Below, piece after piece: positions 43,788 to 52,507 of a stretch of DNA of 64,000 nt. The notes under the pieces are model-generated. The model ran no database searches and was not told the DNA's origin. It was given only the letters and a program-made list of their open reading frames with translations. The DNA comes from Oceanobacillus_B kapialis (GTDB lineage Bacteria; Bacillota; Bacilli; Bacillales; Amphibacillaceae). The first letter of the stretch is position 1. Every line of letters begins with the position of its first letter. Position numbers and translations under genes: made by a program. Where the stretch lies: assembly GCF_042685265.1 (NCBI RefSeq), contig NZ_JBHUMX010000013.1; one strand, written 5' to 3'.

Positions 43788-45032
43788 ATGATAAGAAAAA
43801 TGATACAGCAAGCAGAATCAGATTGTTTTGATCAACATAGAGCGATTGAAGAAATTAGGGAAGTAAACCAAAAACGCGTACTTGATGCCTACCGTAAACA
43901 CCGTGTTAGTGAAAGTCACTTCCACTCCACAAGCGGGTATGGGTATGATGATATCGGAAGAGAAACCTTAGAAGCAGTGTATGCAGAGGTTTTTGGTGGG
44001 GAGGATGCGCTTGTCAGACCCCAAATTGTCTCAGGTACGCATGCGATTACAACAGCATTGTTCGGGTTACTACGCCCGAATGACGAATTAATTTATATAA
44101 CTGGTAAACCATATGACACGCTTGAAGAAGTGATTGGAATCCGAGGTAATAATACAGGGTCCCTAAAAGAGTTTCATGTCAGCTATAATCAAGTTGATCT
44201 AAAAGAAGATGGACAAGTTGATTTCCAACGAATAAAAGAAGCTATTACGGACAAGACAAAGGTGATTGGCATACAACGATCAAAGGGGTATGATGACCGC
44301 CCTTCTTTTACAATTGAACAAATTAAAGAAATGACGTCCTTTGTGAAAGAATTAAAAGAGAATGTGATCGTTTTCGTAGATAACTGTTACGGAGAATTTG
44401 TAGAGGATAGAGAACCATTACATGTTGGTGCGGATCTAATTGCTGGTTCTCTCATTAAAAATCCCGGGGGAGGAATTGTGAGGGCTGGTGGATATCTTTC
44501 CGGTAAGAAAACACTTATCGAGCAATGCGCTAACCGCTTAACTGCCCCTGGTTTAGGCAAGGAAACAGGAGCAACATTACATACATTGCAAGAGATGTTT
44601 CAAGGATTTTTCCTTGCTCCACATGTTGTAGGTGAGGCTCTAAAAGGAACGGTATTTACTTCAAGATTACTAGAGCTGGCTGGTTTTGAGACAAGCCCTC
44701 ATTATCAGGAAAAGCGGACGGACTTGATTCAGTCCGTTACTTTTCGCCAAGAGCAACCGATGGTTCGATTTTGCCAGGAAATTCAACGCAATTCACCTGT
44801 TAACTCTTTTGTAACTCCATACCCTAGTGAGATGCCTGGTTATGAAGATAATGTCATCATGGCTGCGGGTACTTTTATTCAAGGTGCTAGTATCGAATTA
44901 TCAGCTGATGGACCCTTAAGGCCTCCATTCACTGCATTTGTGCAAGGAGGTTTAATTTATGCACACGTTAAATTAGCGTTAGTAGCCGCTATAGAAACCC
45001 TTCTTGAAGAAGGTTTCATTTCAAAGAGTTAG
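43788..45032 (+). CDS. ynbB: YnbB, PLP enzyme of the methionine gamma-lyase/aluminium-resistance family
   Basis: 414-residue fold-type I pyridoxal-phosphate enzyme. The PLP Lys should be in LIAGSLIKNPGGGI near residue 225; VSGTHAITTALFGLLRPND and VFVDNCYGEFVEDREP are also typical. Annotated in databases as aluminium resistance or methionine gamma-lyase-like. I recall YnbB being implicated in EF-P modification in B. subtilis, which would join it to ymfF-ymfI here; treat that as tentative. ATG 43788 follows GAGGAG. Co-transcribed with hflX. Confidence 0.9.
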   Translation: MIRKMIQQAESDCFDQHRAIEEIREVNQKRVLDAYRKHRVSESHFHSTSGYGYDDIGRETLEAVYAEVFGGEDALVRPQIVSGTHAITTALFGLLRPNDELIYITGKPYDTLEEVIGIRGNNTGSLKEFHVSYNQVDLKEDGQVDFQRIKEAITDKTKVIGIQRSKGYDDRPSFTIEQIKEMTSFVKELKENVIVFVDNCYGEFVEDREPLHVGADLIAGSLIKNPGGGIVRAGGYLSGKKTLIEQCANRLTAPGLGKETGATLHTLQEMFQGFFLAPHVVGEALKGTVFTSRLLELAGFETSPHYQEKRTDLIQSVTFRQEQPMVRFCQEIQRNSPVNSFVTPYPSEMPGYEDNVIMAAGTFIQGASIELSADGPLRPPFTAFVQGGLIYAHVKLALVAAIETLLEEGFISKS

Positions 45033-45094
45033 GGTATATGAAAAAAGTGTAAACTATGCCAGTCAGGAATAATCATAATTAAACATTCGTTAAG

Positions 45095-45111
45095 TGTTAG
45101 GAAACCTTACA
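45095..45111 (+). promoter_or_regulatory. GlnR/TnrA operator 1 of glnRA
   Basis: TGTTA-N7-TTACA is a perfect match to the GlnR/TnrA consensus TGTNA-N7-TNACA. It ends 5 nt before the -35 hexamer. Confidence 0.85.
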
Positions 45112-45116
45112 TATAG

Positions 45117-45145
45117 TTGACATATTACCTGACATCTCATATAAT
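45117..45145 (+). promoter_or_regulatory. glnRA promoter with second GlnR half-site
   Basis: TTGACA (45117-45122), 17-nt spacer, TATAAT (45140-45145): perfect hexamers. TGACA-N7-TGACA (45118-45134) covers the -35 and fits one half of a GlnR site, as expected for a repressor-overlapped promoter. Confidence 0.85.
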
Positions 45146-45175
45146 ATAAATAATTCGTCATAAGGGGGTCATGAA

Positions 45176-45571
45176 TTGAATGATCAAGACAGACGTTCCA
45201 TGCCCTTATTTGCAATTGGGATTGTAATGAAACTTACAGAACTAACTGCTCGACAAATAAGGTACTATGAAGAGCATGATTTAATTCATCCAGAAAGAAC
45301 TGGTGGGAACCAGCGGCTGTTTTCGTTTAATGACGTGGACCGATTACTGGAAATTAAAGATTTACTTGATAAAGGCTTAAATATAGCGGGGATCAAGTTA
45401 ATGCTCCAGGAAGAAGAGGAAGTAATTGAAGAGACAGCAAAGCCCAGCTCCAATGAGTTAACAGACAAGGAGCTTCGAAAGATCCTGCGAACAGAGTTGA
45501 CCGAAGCAGGAAGGTATGGGAAAGCTCATTTACGTCAAGGGGAGCTATCAAGATTCTTCACTAACCATTAA
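45176..45571 (+). CDS. glnR: Glutamine synthetase repressor GlnR
   Basis: MerR-type nitrogen regulator of 131 residues. The winged HTH is in the first 80 residues (LTARQIRYYEEHDLIHPERT), and a C-terminal tail binds feedback-inhibited glutamine synthetase. Start is TTG 45176 behind AAGGGGG; the ATG at 45171 is out of frame and stops at once. It autoregulates through the operators just upstream and is co-transcribed with glnA. Confidence 0.95.
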   Translation: MNDQDRRSMPLFAIGIVMKLTELTARQIRYYEEHDLIHPERTGGNQRLFSFNDVDRLLEIKDLLDKGLNIAGIKLMLQEEEEVIEETAKPSSNELTDKELRKILRTELTEAGRYGKAHLRQGELSRFFTNH

Positions 45572-45655
45572 TAATGTATAAAAAATATTGGTGCTACAAC
45601 TTGTTATAAACAATATTTTTTATTCAAATATAAAATTATTTTAGGAGGAGAAGGA

Positions 45656-46993
45656 ATGGGAGCAAGATTTTCAAAAGAAGAAATTATGAAACAAATTAAA
45701 GAGGAAAATGTGAGGTTTATTCGCTTACAATTCACAGACATGCTAGGAACAATTAAAAACGTAGAAATTCCATTAAGTCAACTGGATAAAGCGTTGGACA
45801 ATAAAATGATGTTTGATGGTTCCTCGATTGAGGGGTTTGTACGTATTGAAGAATCTGATATGTATCTATATCCTGACTTAGATACATTTGTAGTGTTCCC
45901 ATGGACTTCTGAAAAAGGAAAGGTTGCCCGTTTTATTTGCGATATTTACAAGCCAGATGGTACACCGTTTGAAGGGGATCCTCGCTATAATTTAAAACGT
46001 AATCTTAAAAAGATGGAAGAGCTTGGATTTGATGCCTTTAACATCGGTACAGAGCCAGAATTTTTCCTTTTCAAATTGGACGAAAAAGGCGATCCGTCTC
46101 TTGAATTGAACGACCGAGGTGGCTATTTTGATTTAGCGCCAACAGATTTAGGGGAAAACTGTCGTCGTGACATTGTGCTTGAACTAGAGGAAATGGGCTT
46201 TGAAATTGAAGCATCTCACCATGAAGTAGCTCCAGGGCAACATGAGATTGATTTCAAATACTCGGATGCTGTTAAGCATGCTGATGATATTCAAACTTTT
46301 AAACTAGTAGTTAAAACAATCGCTAGAAAACATAACTTGCATGCGACATTTATGCCGAAACCGTTATTTGGTGTTAATGGATCAGGAATGCATGTAAACA
46401 TGTCATTATTTAAAGATGGAAAGAATGCTTTTTATGATGAAAATGGGGATATGCAACTTAGCGAAACAGCTTACCAGTTTATTGCAGGTACGATTAACCA
46501 TGCGAAGAGCTTCACGGCTGTTACAAACCCTACAGTAAACTCTTATAAACGCTTAGTTCCAGGCTATGAAGCTCCGAGTTATATCGCATGGTCCGGTTCT
46601 AATAGAAGCTGTTTAATGCGTATTCCGAACTCACGTGGCATTAGTACTCGAGTTGAAGCTCGTAGTGTTGATCCGTCTGCAAACCCATATTTGGCCCTAT
46701 CATCCTTGCTGGCAGCAGGATTAGATGGTATCGAGAAGAAAATGGATACACCACCTGCTGTGGACCGTAATATCTATGTTCTTTCTAAAGAAGAACGTGA
46801 AGAAGCAGGGATCCAGGACCTACCAAGCACATTAGCTCAAGCTCTAGAAGAATTGAAAAAAGATGAAGTTATCGTAAATTCACTTGGTGAACACTTGTTT
46901 GAACACTTTGTGGAAGCAAAAGAGATTGAATGGGATATGTTCCGTACCCAAGTACACCCATGGGAAAGAGAACAATATCTAAGCACCTATTAA
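45656..46993 (+). CDS. glnA: Glutamine synthetase type I
   Basis: Makes glutamine from glutamate, ammonia and ATP; forms a dodecamer. The 445-residue GSI-alpha type protein has FDGSSIEGF near residue 54, ATP/metal motifs (EPEFFLF; EVAPGQHEIDFKYSD) and the NRSCLMRIP block near residue 317. When feedback-inhibited it acts on GlnR and TnrA in Bacillaceae. Second gene of glnRA. Strong terminator follows. Confidence 0.97.
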   Translation: MGARFSKEEIMKQIKEENVRFIRLQFTDMLGTIKNVEIPLSQLDKALDNKMMFDGSSIEGFVRIEESDMYLYPDLDTFVVFPWTSEKGKVARFICDIYKPDGTPFEGDPRYNLKRNLKKMEELGFDAFNIGTEPEFFLFKLDEKGDPSLELNDRGGYFDLAPTDLGENCRRDIVLELEEMGFEIEASHHEVAPGQHEIDFKYSDAVKHADDIQTFKLVVKTIARKHNLHATFMPKPLFGVNGSGMHVNMSLFKDGKNAFYDENGDMQLSETAYQFIAGTINHAKSFTAVTNPTVNSYKRLVPGYEAPSYIAWSGSNRSCLMRIPNSRGISTRVEARSVDPSANPYLALSSLLAAGLDGIEKKMDTPPAVDRNIYVLSKEEREEAGIQDLPSTLAQALEELKKDEVIVNSLGEHLFEHFVEAKEIEWDMFRTQVHPWEREQYLSTY

Positions 46994-47030
46994 TTTCGAA
47001 GTATATAATACTGGGTTGGAGAACCCTCCT

Positions 47031-47062
47031 AAAAAATACCGCCTAATTAGGCGGTATTTTTT
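47031..47062 (+). terminator. Terminator after glnA
   Basis: AAAATACCGCCTAA and TTAGGCGGTATTTT form a perfect palindrome followed by T's. Confidence 0.92.
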
Positions 47063-47156
47063 AAGAAATTGTAATTGTAGCGTAATATACCAACTATAGT
47101 TGTCAAAATCTTTCTATGCTTCTAATGATTTCATTTGTCGGATATTTAAAAACTGT

Positions 47157-47173
47157 GGTAATATTATTTTACA
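47157..47173 (+). promoter_or_regulatory. TnrA/GlnR-like site upstream of the abg-type operon
   Basis: GGTAA-TATTATT-TTACA differs from TGTNA-N7-TNACA only in the first base and has the AT-rich centre typical of TnrA sites. It lies about 100 nt before the first gene of the operon. Confidence 0.45.
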
Positions 47174-47182
47174 TTTATCGAC

Positions 47183-47197
47183 AATATTCTGAATGTT
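47183..47197 (+). promoter_or_regulatory. CodY-like box upstream of the abg-type operon
   Basis: AATATTCTGAATGTT matches the CodY consensus AATTTTCWGAAAATT at 12 of 15 positions and is nearly palindromic. Chance matches of this quality are expected a few times per window, so position is the main support. Confidence 0.35.
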
Positions 47198-47271
47198 GTT
47201 TTTAGAATATTAATAACTATGTCGGTATTTAAATTTTATTTATGCGTCATAACATCGAAGGAGGACATAAC

Positions 47272-48702
47272 ATGAATAAATTCATAGCAGACTATTTATC
47301 TTCTAACCGCTCAACGTTTGAACAAGTGAGCAGTTATATCTATCATCATCCAGAAACAAGATTTGAAGAATATGAATCCTCCGCTTTTTTTGCAAAGGCA
47401 TGTGAGGACCAAGGATTTCACGTCGAACGAAATGTGGCGGGGATTGAGACGGCCTTTATTGCTACATACGGAGAAGGAAAGCCAATAATCGGTTATTTAG
47501 GCGAATTTGACGCTTTGTCAGGTCTAAGCCAGAAACCAAATGAGACAAGCTATCAACCATTAAAGAAAGATATTGGCCATGGCTGTGGACATAATTTACT
47601 AGGTACGGGTGCTTTTGCTGCTGCCTGTGCAGCGAAGCGATACTTAGAAGAGAACAATCTACCGGGTACTGTAAAGTTTTTCGGTTGCCCAGGCGAAGAA
47701 GGCGGCTCAGGAAAAACCTTCATGGTAAGGGAAGGGGTATTTAAAGGAATAGATGCTGTACTTACCTGGCACCCTTCACCGGCAAACGCAATTATGAGCT
47801 TATCAAGCTTAGCAAACTATCAGGTTTCATTTAAATTCAAAGGCATTTCTTCTCATGCTGCTAACACCCCGCATTTAGGGCGGAGCGCATTAGATGCGGT
47901 AGAGTTAATGAATATAGGTGTCAACTACTTACGCGAGCATGTTGTGCCGGAAGCACGCCTCCATTATGCTGTGACCAATACGGGTGGAATATCGCCAAAT
48001 GTTGTTCAAGCAAATGCAGAAGTGTTATATCTTGTTAGAGCTCCAAAAGTTAATCAAGTAGACAGCATTTTCCAGCGCGTGAAAAAAATCGCGGAAGGTG
48101 CGGCACTTATGACGGAAACCGAGTTAACGATAGAATTTGATAAGGCATGCTCAAATTACATTCCCAACCGCTCGCTTGAGAAAATTTTATATGAGAAATT
48201 TACCGAAGTTGGAGCGCAAAAACCGACAGATGAAGATAATGCCTTTGCAGAAAAAATTTGGAATACATTCACTGAAGGTGAAAAAGAAAACTTCCTTGAC
48301 CCAATGAAAGGGTTTGGTTATGTGGGCGATGGTAGTGAATTTGCAGGGAAATATTATGCAGACACCATTTCACCCTATCACGAATCCAAAGAGATCCTTG
48401 CAGGTTCCACTGACGTAGCAGACGTAAGTTGGGTTGTACCGACAGCGCAATTAACAGCTTCTACTTCCGTATTAGGGACAGCTTTACACACATGGCAGAT
48501 GACTACACAAGGGTTAAGAAGCTATGCTTTTAATGGAATGCTCCGTGCTGCAGAAACTATGGCTCTAGCTGGTGTTCAGCTTTTTACCAAACCAGAAGAT
48601 CTCCAACACGTACAAGCGGAATTTGAGGCTTTCCGAGCTGCTAATCCTTACAGCAATCCTATTCCTGAAGGGGTTACACCTTCTAAGCTGAATGAAAAGT
48701 AA
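47272..48702 (+). CDS. abgB: M20 amidohydrolase, AbgB-like
   Basis: 476-residue M20-family metal-dependent amidohydrolase resembling subunit B of p-aminobenzoyl-glutamate hydrolase. Metal-site motifs are GEFDALSG, GHGCGHNLLGTGAF near residue 110 and CPGEEGGSGKTFM near residue 145. A dimerisation domain follows (FKGISSHAANTPHLGRSALDA). ATG 47272 follows GGAGGACAT; the upstream in-frame ATG 47242 lacks an SD. First gene of a three-gene unit with an AbgT transporter. The exact substrate is inferred from the set. Confidence 0.82.
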   Translation: MNKFIADYLSSNRSTFEQVSSYIYHHPETRFEEYESSAFFAKACEDQGFHVERNVAGIETAFIATYGEGKPIIGYLGEFDALSGLSQKPNETSYQPLKKDIGHGCGHNLLGTGAFAAACAAKRYLEENNLPGTVKFFGCPGEEGGSGKTFMVREGVFKGIDAVLTWHPSPANAIMSLSSLANYQVSFKFKGISSHAANTPHLGRSALDAVELMNIGVNYLREHVVPEARLHYAVTNTGGISPNVVQANAEVLYLVRAPKVNQVDSIFQRVKKIAEGAALMTETELTIEFDKACSNYIPNRSLEKILYEKFTEVGAQKPTDEDNAFAEKIWNTFTEGEKENFLDPMKGFGYVGDGSEFAGKYYADTISPYHESKEILAGSTDVADVSWVVPTAQLTASTSVLGTALHTWQMTTQGLRSYAFNGMLRAAETMALAGVQLFTKPEDLQHVQAEFEAFRAANPYSNPIPEGVTPSKLNEK

Positions 48703-48748
48703 TTCCATTAAATAATTTAGAAAAAAGAATAGATTGAGAGGTAATTTT

Positions 48749-50260
48749 ATGGAAAAGAGGCGTAGTTTATTTCAAAGATTTTTAGACGTAGTAGAGAAGG
48801 TAGGAAATAAGCTACCAGATCCATTTATCTTATTTATAGGTTTATCAATCCTTATGATCATTGTTTCATATATATTTAGCCTGTTTAATGCTTCTGTTGT
48901 ACACCCAGGTACAGGAGAAGAGCTTGATATTAAAAACTTGATATCTGGTGAAGGGTTACAGTTTATTTTAACTTCCATGCTTGATAATTTTACAGGCTTT
49001 GCTCCACTGGGGCTTGTTCTAGTTATGATGCTTGGTATCGGATTGGCGGAAAAGGTAGGATTGCTTGATTATGCAATTAGAAAAACAATTCTAAGCTCCC
49101 CACCAAGTTTAGTTACGTATACGGTAGTATTCGTAGGGATTTTAGGGAACCTTGCATCAGATGCAGCAGTCGTTTTAATCCCGCCTCTTGCTGCCTTGGT
49201 CTTTTATAAAGTTGGACGTCATCCACTAGCGGGGTTAGCAGCTGGTTTCGCAGGGGCTGGAGCAGGTTTTACAGCTAATATTTTTATTGCTGGTACAGAC
49301 GTGTTATTATCAGGAATTTCGACAGAGGCTGCAGCAATCATTGATGAATCCATAGTGGTCACACCTGTTGATAATTGGTATTTTAATATTGTTTCTGTTT
49401 TTGTTATGACCATTGTAGGTGGGCTAATAACCACAAAGTTCGTCGAGCCGCGACTTGGTAAATATAAGGGTGAGGCGGTTGAAGAAGACTATAATGAGGG
49501 CATAGTAAATGGTGGAAAAGGTTTCCGCAATGCAGTCATCGCTGGTCTTGCTTATATAGCATTAATTGTTACGGTTATACTCCTACCAAACAGTCCATTA
49601 AGAAGTGAAGATGGAAGCATCGTACCATCTCCTTTCTTGGATGGTATTGTTCCAATTGTGTTGTTCTTCTTTATCATTATTGGTGTAACATTTGGTATAA
49701 CCGTAGGGAAGATTAAATCCAGTAAAGATGTAAGTGACTATATGGCAGATTCCATTAAAGACATGTCCAGCTACATTGTTCTAGTTTTCGCCATTGCTCA
49801 GTTTATTGCATATTTCAACTGGTCAAATTTGGGGACATGGGTAGCAGTAAACGGAGCAGACTACTTAAAAGATATTAACTTTACTGGTATTTGGTTAATT
49901 ATTGGATATATTATCTTTACTGCGCTTATGAACTTTCTTATTACATCTGGTTCTGCCAAATGGGCAATTGAAGCACCTGTATTTATTCCATTGTTTATGC
50001 AGCTCGGCTATCACCCCGCCTTTACTCAGGTGGCATTCCGTGTAGCTGACTCATCAACAAATATTATTACACCGCTTTTCCCATACATGGTTATCATTTT
50101 AGCATTTATGAAAAAATATGATAAAAAAGCGAGCATAGGAACGTACATTTCCTTAATGCTACCATATAGTATCGTGTTTTTACTTGTTTGGATTGTGCTA
50201 ATCTTAGTGTTTTACTATGCAGGAATACCATATGGACCAGGAATTGGCCCATTCTTATAA
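48749..50260 (+). CDS. abgT: AbgT-family transporter
   Basis: 503-residue AbgT-family membrane transporter with about 12 hydrophobic segments. The N-terminus KVGNKLPDPFILFIGLSI and the GNLASDAAVVLIPPLAALVF block near residue 135 are typical, as is the late TSGSAKWAIEAPVFIPLF block. E. coli AbgT imports p-aminobenzoyl-glutamate; some relatives export sulfonamides. The flanking hydrolase pair favours uptake here. ATG 48749 follows GAGAGG. The third gene follows after 15 nt. Confidence 0.9.
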   Translation: MEKRRSLFQRFLDVVEKVGNKLPDPFILFIGLSILMIIVSYIFSLFNASVVHPGTGEELDIKNLISGEGLQFILTSMLDNFTGFAPLGLVLVMMLGIGLAEKVGLLDYAIRKTILSSPPSLVTYTVVFVGILGNLASDAAVVLIPPLAALVFYKVGRHPLAGLAAGFAGAGAGFTANIFIAGTDVLLSGISTEAAAIIDESIVVTPVDNWYFNIVSVFVMTIVGGLITTKFVEPRLGKYKGEAVEEDYNEGIVNGGKGFRNAVIAGLAYIALIVTVILLPNSPLRSEDGSIVPSPFLDGIVPIVLFFFIIIGVTFGITVGKIKSSKDVSDYMADSIKDMSSYIVLVFAIAQFIAYFNWSNLGTWVAVNGADYLKDINFTGIWLIIGYIIFTALMNFLITSGSAKWAIEAPVFIPLFMQLGYHPAFTQVAFRVADSSTNIITPLFPYMVIILAFMKKYDKKASIGTYISLMLPYSIVFLLVWIVLILVFYYAGIPYGPGIGPFL

Positions 50261-50275
50261 AAGGAGGATAATAGT

Positions 50276-51556
50276 TTGAATAACTTACAAGAAAAATTAG
50301 TAGATTGGCGTCGCGATTTTCATCAGTATCCAGAAACTGGGTTCTTAGAAATGCGAACAGCATCTATTGTAGCTTCTATTCTAGATGGACTTGGTTATCA
50401 TTTACAAATGGGAAAAGAAGTTATGTCTGAACAAGACTGTATGGGTAAACCGTCTGAAGAAGAAACAAGCTCTCACTACGAGTGGGCGAAGGAGAATGGT
50501 GCAAATAGTGAGTTCCTCTCTCATTTTTCAGAGGGATACACAGGAATCGTTGCTACGCTTGATAGTGGAAAAGAAGGCCCCGTTATTGCCTATCGTGTTG
50601 ATATGGATGCATTAGATATTTTAGAGAGTGATGCTCTGGAGCATTTCCCGCAAAAAGAAGGATTTGCTTCTAAAATTACCGGAAAAATGCATGCATGTGG
50701 CCATGATTCCCATACTGCGATGGGACTAGGCTTGGCTACACTACTAGCTGAAAACAAAGCAGAATTAAAAGGAAAAGTTAAATTAATTTTTCAACCGGCT
50801 GAGGAAGGCACAAGAGGCGCTAAATCAATGGTAGCAGCTAATGTTGTGAATGATGTTGATTACTTTATTGCGATTCATATTGGCGTTGGCGTACCCCATA
50901 AGCAATTTGTTGCTGCAAATAGTGGTTTTTTGGCAACTTCCAAGTTGGATATTTCATTTAGAGGTACAGCTTCTCATGCTGGGGGAAAACCTGAGGAAGG
51001 CAGAAATGCACTATCTGCTGCTGCAACAAGTGTATTAAGTCTTCATGGTATCCCGCGTCATTCTCATGGGGCCACAAGAGTTAATGTAGGTCAATTGGAA
51101 GCAGGATCTGGAAGAAATATCATTGCCGATCGTGCCAAAATGAAAATAGAAACCCGGGGAGAAACTTCTTCTATTAACGATTACGTTAAAGGTCAAGTAG
51201 AATCTATTATTTCCGGAGCAGCTACGATGTATCAAGTAGATTATAACATCGAAACAGTTGGTGAAGGGTTAAGTTGTAAATGTTCATTAGACTTGGCAGA
51301 AGTTCTTCATCAATGTGCAACTTCTTCTTCTGAATTCGAAAAAAGTGTACTTGAAGACAATACGCCAGCTGGATCAGAAGATGCGACTTATTTTATGGAA
51401 GCCGTACAGAAAAACGGAGGTCAGGCAACTTATTGTGTGTTTGGAACAGAACTGGCTGCAGGACATCACAATGAAAGATTTGATATAAACGAAGAATCAT
51501 TATTACCTGCTGTTAAAGTTCTATATGATACCGCACAGAAGCTAATGGAAAAATAA
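50276..51556 (+). CDS. abgA: M20 amidohydrolase, AbgA-like
   Basis: 426-residue M20 amidohydrolase. Metal-site motifs are MHACGHDSHTAMGLG near residue 140, FQPAEEGTRGAKSM near residue 172 and a late GTELAAGHHNERFD. It carries the extra segment after the N-terminal RRDFHQYPETGFLE that AbgA proteins have (about residues 45-90). Start is TTG 50276 behind AAGGAGG; no ATG is nearby. Probably the partner subunit of the AbgB-like protein. Ends at a bidirectional terminator. Confidence 0.83.
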   Translation: MNNLQEKLVDWRRDFHQYPETGFLEMRTASIVASILDGLGYHLQMGKEVMSEQDCMGKPSEEETSSHYEWAKENGANSEFLSHFSEGYTGIVATLDSGKEGPVIAYRVDMDALDILESDALEHFPQKEGFASKITGKMHACGHDSHTAMGLGLATLLAENKAELKGKVKLIFQPAEEGTRGAKSMVAANVVNDVDYFIAIHIGVGVPHKQFVAANSGFLATSKLDISFRGTASHAGGKPEEGRNALSAAATSVLSLHGIPRHSHGATRVNVGQLEAGSGRNIIADRAKMKIETRGETSSINDYVKGQVESIISGAATMYQVDYNIETVGEGLSCKCSLDLAEVLHQCATSSSEFEKSVLEDNTPAGSEDATYFMEAVQKNGGQATYCVFGTELAAGHHNERFDINEESLLPAVKVLYDTAQKLMEK

Positions 51557-51586
51557 AAAACAGCTGCCCGATGGCAGCTGTTTTTT
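51555..51586. terminator. Bidirectional terminator between the abg-type operon and lexA
   Basis: AAAAAACAGCTGCC and GGCAGCTGTTTTTT form a perfect stem with a CGAT loop and T/A runs on both sides, so it can serve the convergent genes. Confidence 0.92.
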
Positions 51587-51605
51587 ATTTAAGAAACTTA
51601 ATTTT

Positions 51606-52229
51606 TTACTGGATATTTCGATATAATCCAATTACTTTACCAAGAATGGTTACATTGTCATAAATAAGAGGGTCCATTGTCGCGTTTTCTGGTTGTAAGC
51701 GAATATGGTCTTTTTCTTTAAAGAATCGTTTCACGGTTGCTTCATTTTCATCTGTCATTGCTACAACAATATCACTATTCTGGGCTGTGTTTTGTTGTTT
51801 TACGATAACCATATCTCCATCAAGAATGCCTGCCTCTATCATACTTTCTCCTTCGATCACTAACACGAAAAGATTATCGTCAGGACCGGCAGTTGATGTG
51901 GGAAGTGGAATAAACTCTTCAATATTTTCTACAGCTGTAATAGGTAATCCTGCCGTAACTTTCCCGATAACAGGAGCATACCGTGCTTCTTCCCTTGGAA
52001 TATTATTTCCTTCTGATAAGTCAATAATTTCAATTGCTCTTGGCTTGGTCGGATCACGTCGAATATATCCTTTGCTTTCTATTCTAGCTAGATGACCATG
52101 TACTGTAGAACTAGAAGCCAGACCAACTGCTTCAGCAATTTCCCGAACAGAAGGCGGATATCCTTTTTTCGTTACTTCATCTTTAATATAATCTAAAATC
52201 ATTTGTTGACGTTTTGATAGTTTTGACAT
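51606..52229 (-). CDS. lexA: SOS repressor LexA
   Basis: 207-residue SOS repressor: N-terminal winged helix (residues 1-65, PPSVREIAEAVGLASSSTVHGH), the self-cleavage site Ala93-Gly94 in VTAGLP, catalytic Ser129 in GESM and Lys167 in ATVKRF. All cleavage residues are intact. Start ATG at 52229 with GAGGTG ahead on the minus strand. Divergent from the SOS-type membrane peptide and yneB; LexA boxes in the shared gap indicate autoregulation. Confidence 0.97.
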   Translation of the reverse strand: MSKLSKRQQMILDYIKDEVTKKGYPPSVREIAEAVGLASSSTVHGHLARIESKGYIRRDPTKPRAIEIIDLSEGNNIPREEARYAPVIGKVTAGLPITAVENIEEFIPLPTSTAGPDDNLFVLVIEGESMIEAGILDGDMVIVKQQNTAQNSDIVVAMTDENEATVKRFFKEKDHIRLQPENATMDPLIYDNVTILGKVIGLYRNIQ

Positions 52230-52265
52230 AAAGGTGTCACCTCGTTCATAAGATTAATTATTAAT

Positions 52266-52294
52266 AGTTTACCATTTGATTCCACATAAAGCAA
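52266..52294 (-). promoter_or_regulatory. lexA promoter
   Basis: On the minus strand, TTGCTT (52294-52289), 17-nt spacer, TAAACT (52271-52266) preceded by TGG. The -35 overlaps the LexA box at 52292-52305. Confidence 0.6.
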
Positions 52295-52305
52295 ACATTC
52301 GTTCG
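52292..52305. promoter_or_regulatory. LexA box 1 (lexA side)
   Basis: CAAACATTCGTTCG fits CGAAC-N4-GTTCG with one core mismatch. It touches the lexA -35, so it should mediate autorepression. Confidence 0.8.
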
Positions 52306-52314
52306 AAAAAACGG

Positions 52315-52342
52315 TTGACAGGATCATATGTTCTGTTATAAT
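52315..52342 (+). promoter_or_regulatory. SOS operon promoter with LexA box 2 in the spacer
   Basis: TTGACA (52315-52320), 16-nt spacer, TATAAT (52337-52342), both perfect hexamers. The spacer is filled by GGATCATATGTTCT (52321-52334), an 11-of-14 match to the LexA box, so LexA would block RNA polymerase directly. Confidence 0.8.
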
Positions 52343-52353
52343 TTAATCATAAT

Positions 52354-52367
52354 CGAACAAAGGTTCT
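52354..52367. promoter_or_regulatory. LexA box 3
   Basis: CGAACAAAGGTTCT has a near-perfect CGAAC-N4-GTTC core and lies about 10 nt after the -10 element of the SOS operon, over the expected start of transcription. Confidence 0.8.
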
Positions 52368-52392
52368 TATTTTTGAAGGAGGGACTTAGGAT

Positions 52393-52485
52393 ATGTTTAG
52401 TAAACTTACCAAAACAGATTTGTTTTATATCGTTGCCTTTGCCTTGACCCTGGGATTCCTGTACTTTACTATGATTACAAGTTAA
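52393..52485 (+). CDS. SOS-controlled 30-residue membrane peptide in the yneA position
   Basis: A 30-residue peptide, MFSKLTKTDLFYIVAFALTL at its N-terminus, too short for usual ORF calling. GAAGGAGGG (52375-52383) lies 9 nt before the ATG, behind a perfect promoter with two LexA boxes. Residues about 11-28 form one membrane helix; Lys4 and Lys7 suggest the N-terminus stays inside. In B. subtilis this place holds yneA, a SOS division inhibitor of about 105 residues with a LysM domain. Here no LysM follows; the stop is 22 nt before yneB. A division-inhibitor role is inferred. Confidence 0.75.
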   Translation: MFSKLTKTDLFYIVAFALTLGFLYFTMITS

Positions 52486-52507
52486 ACGGTTTATGAAGGA
52501 GTAAGTA

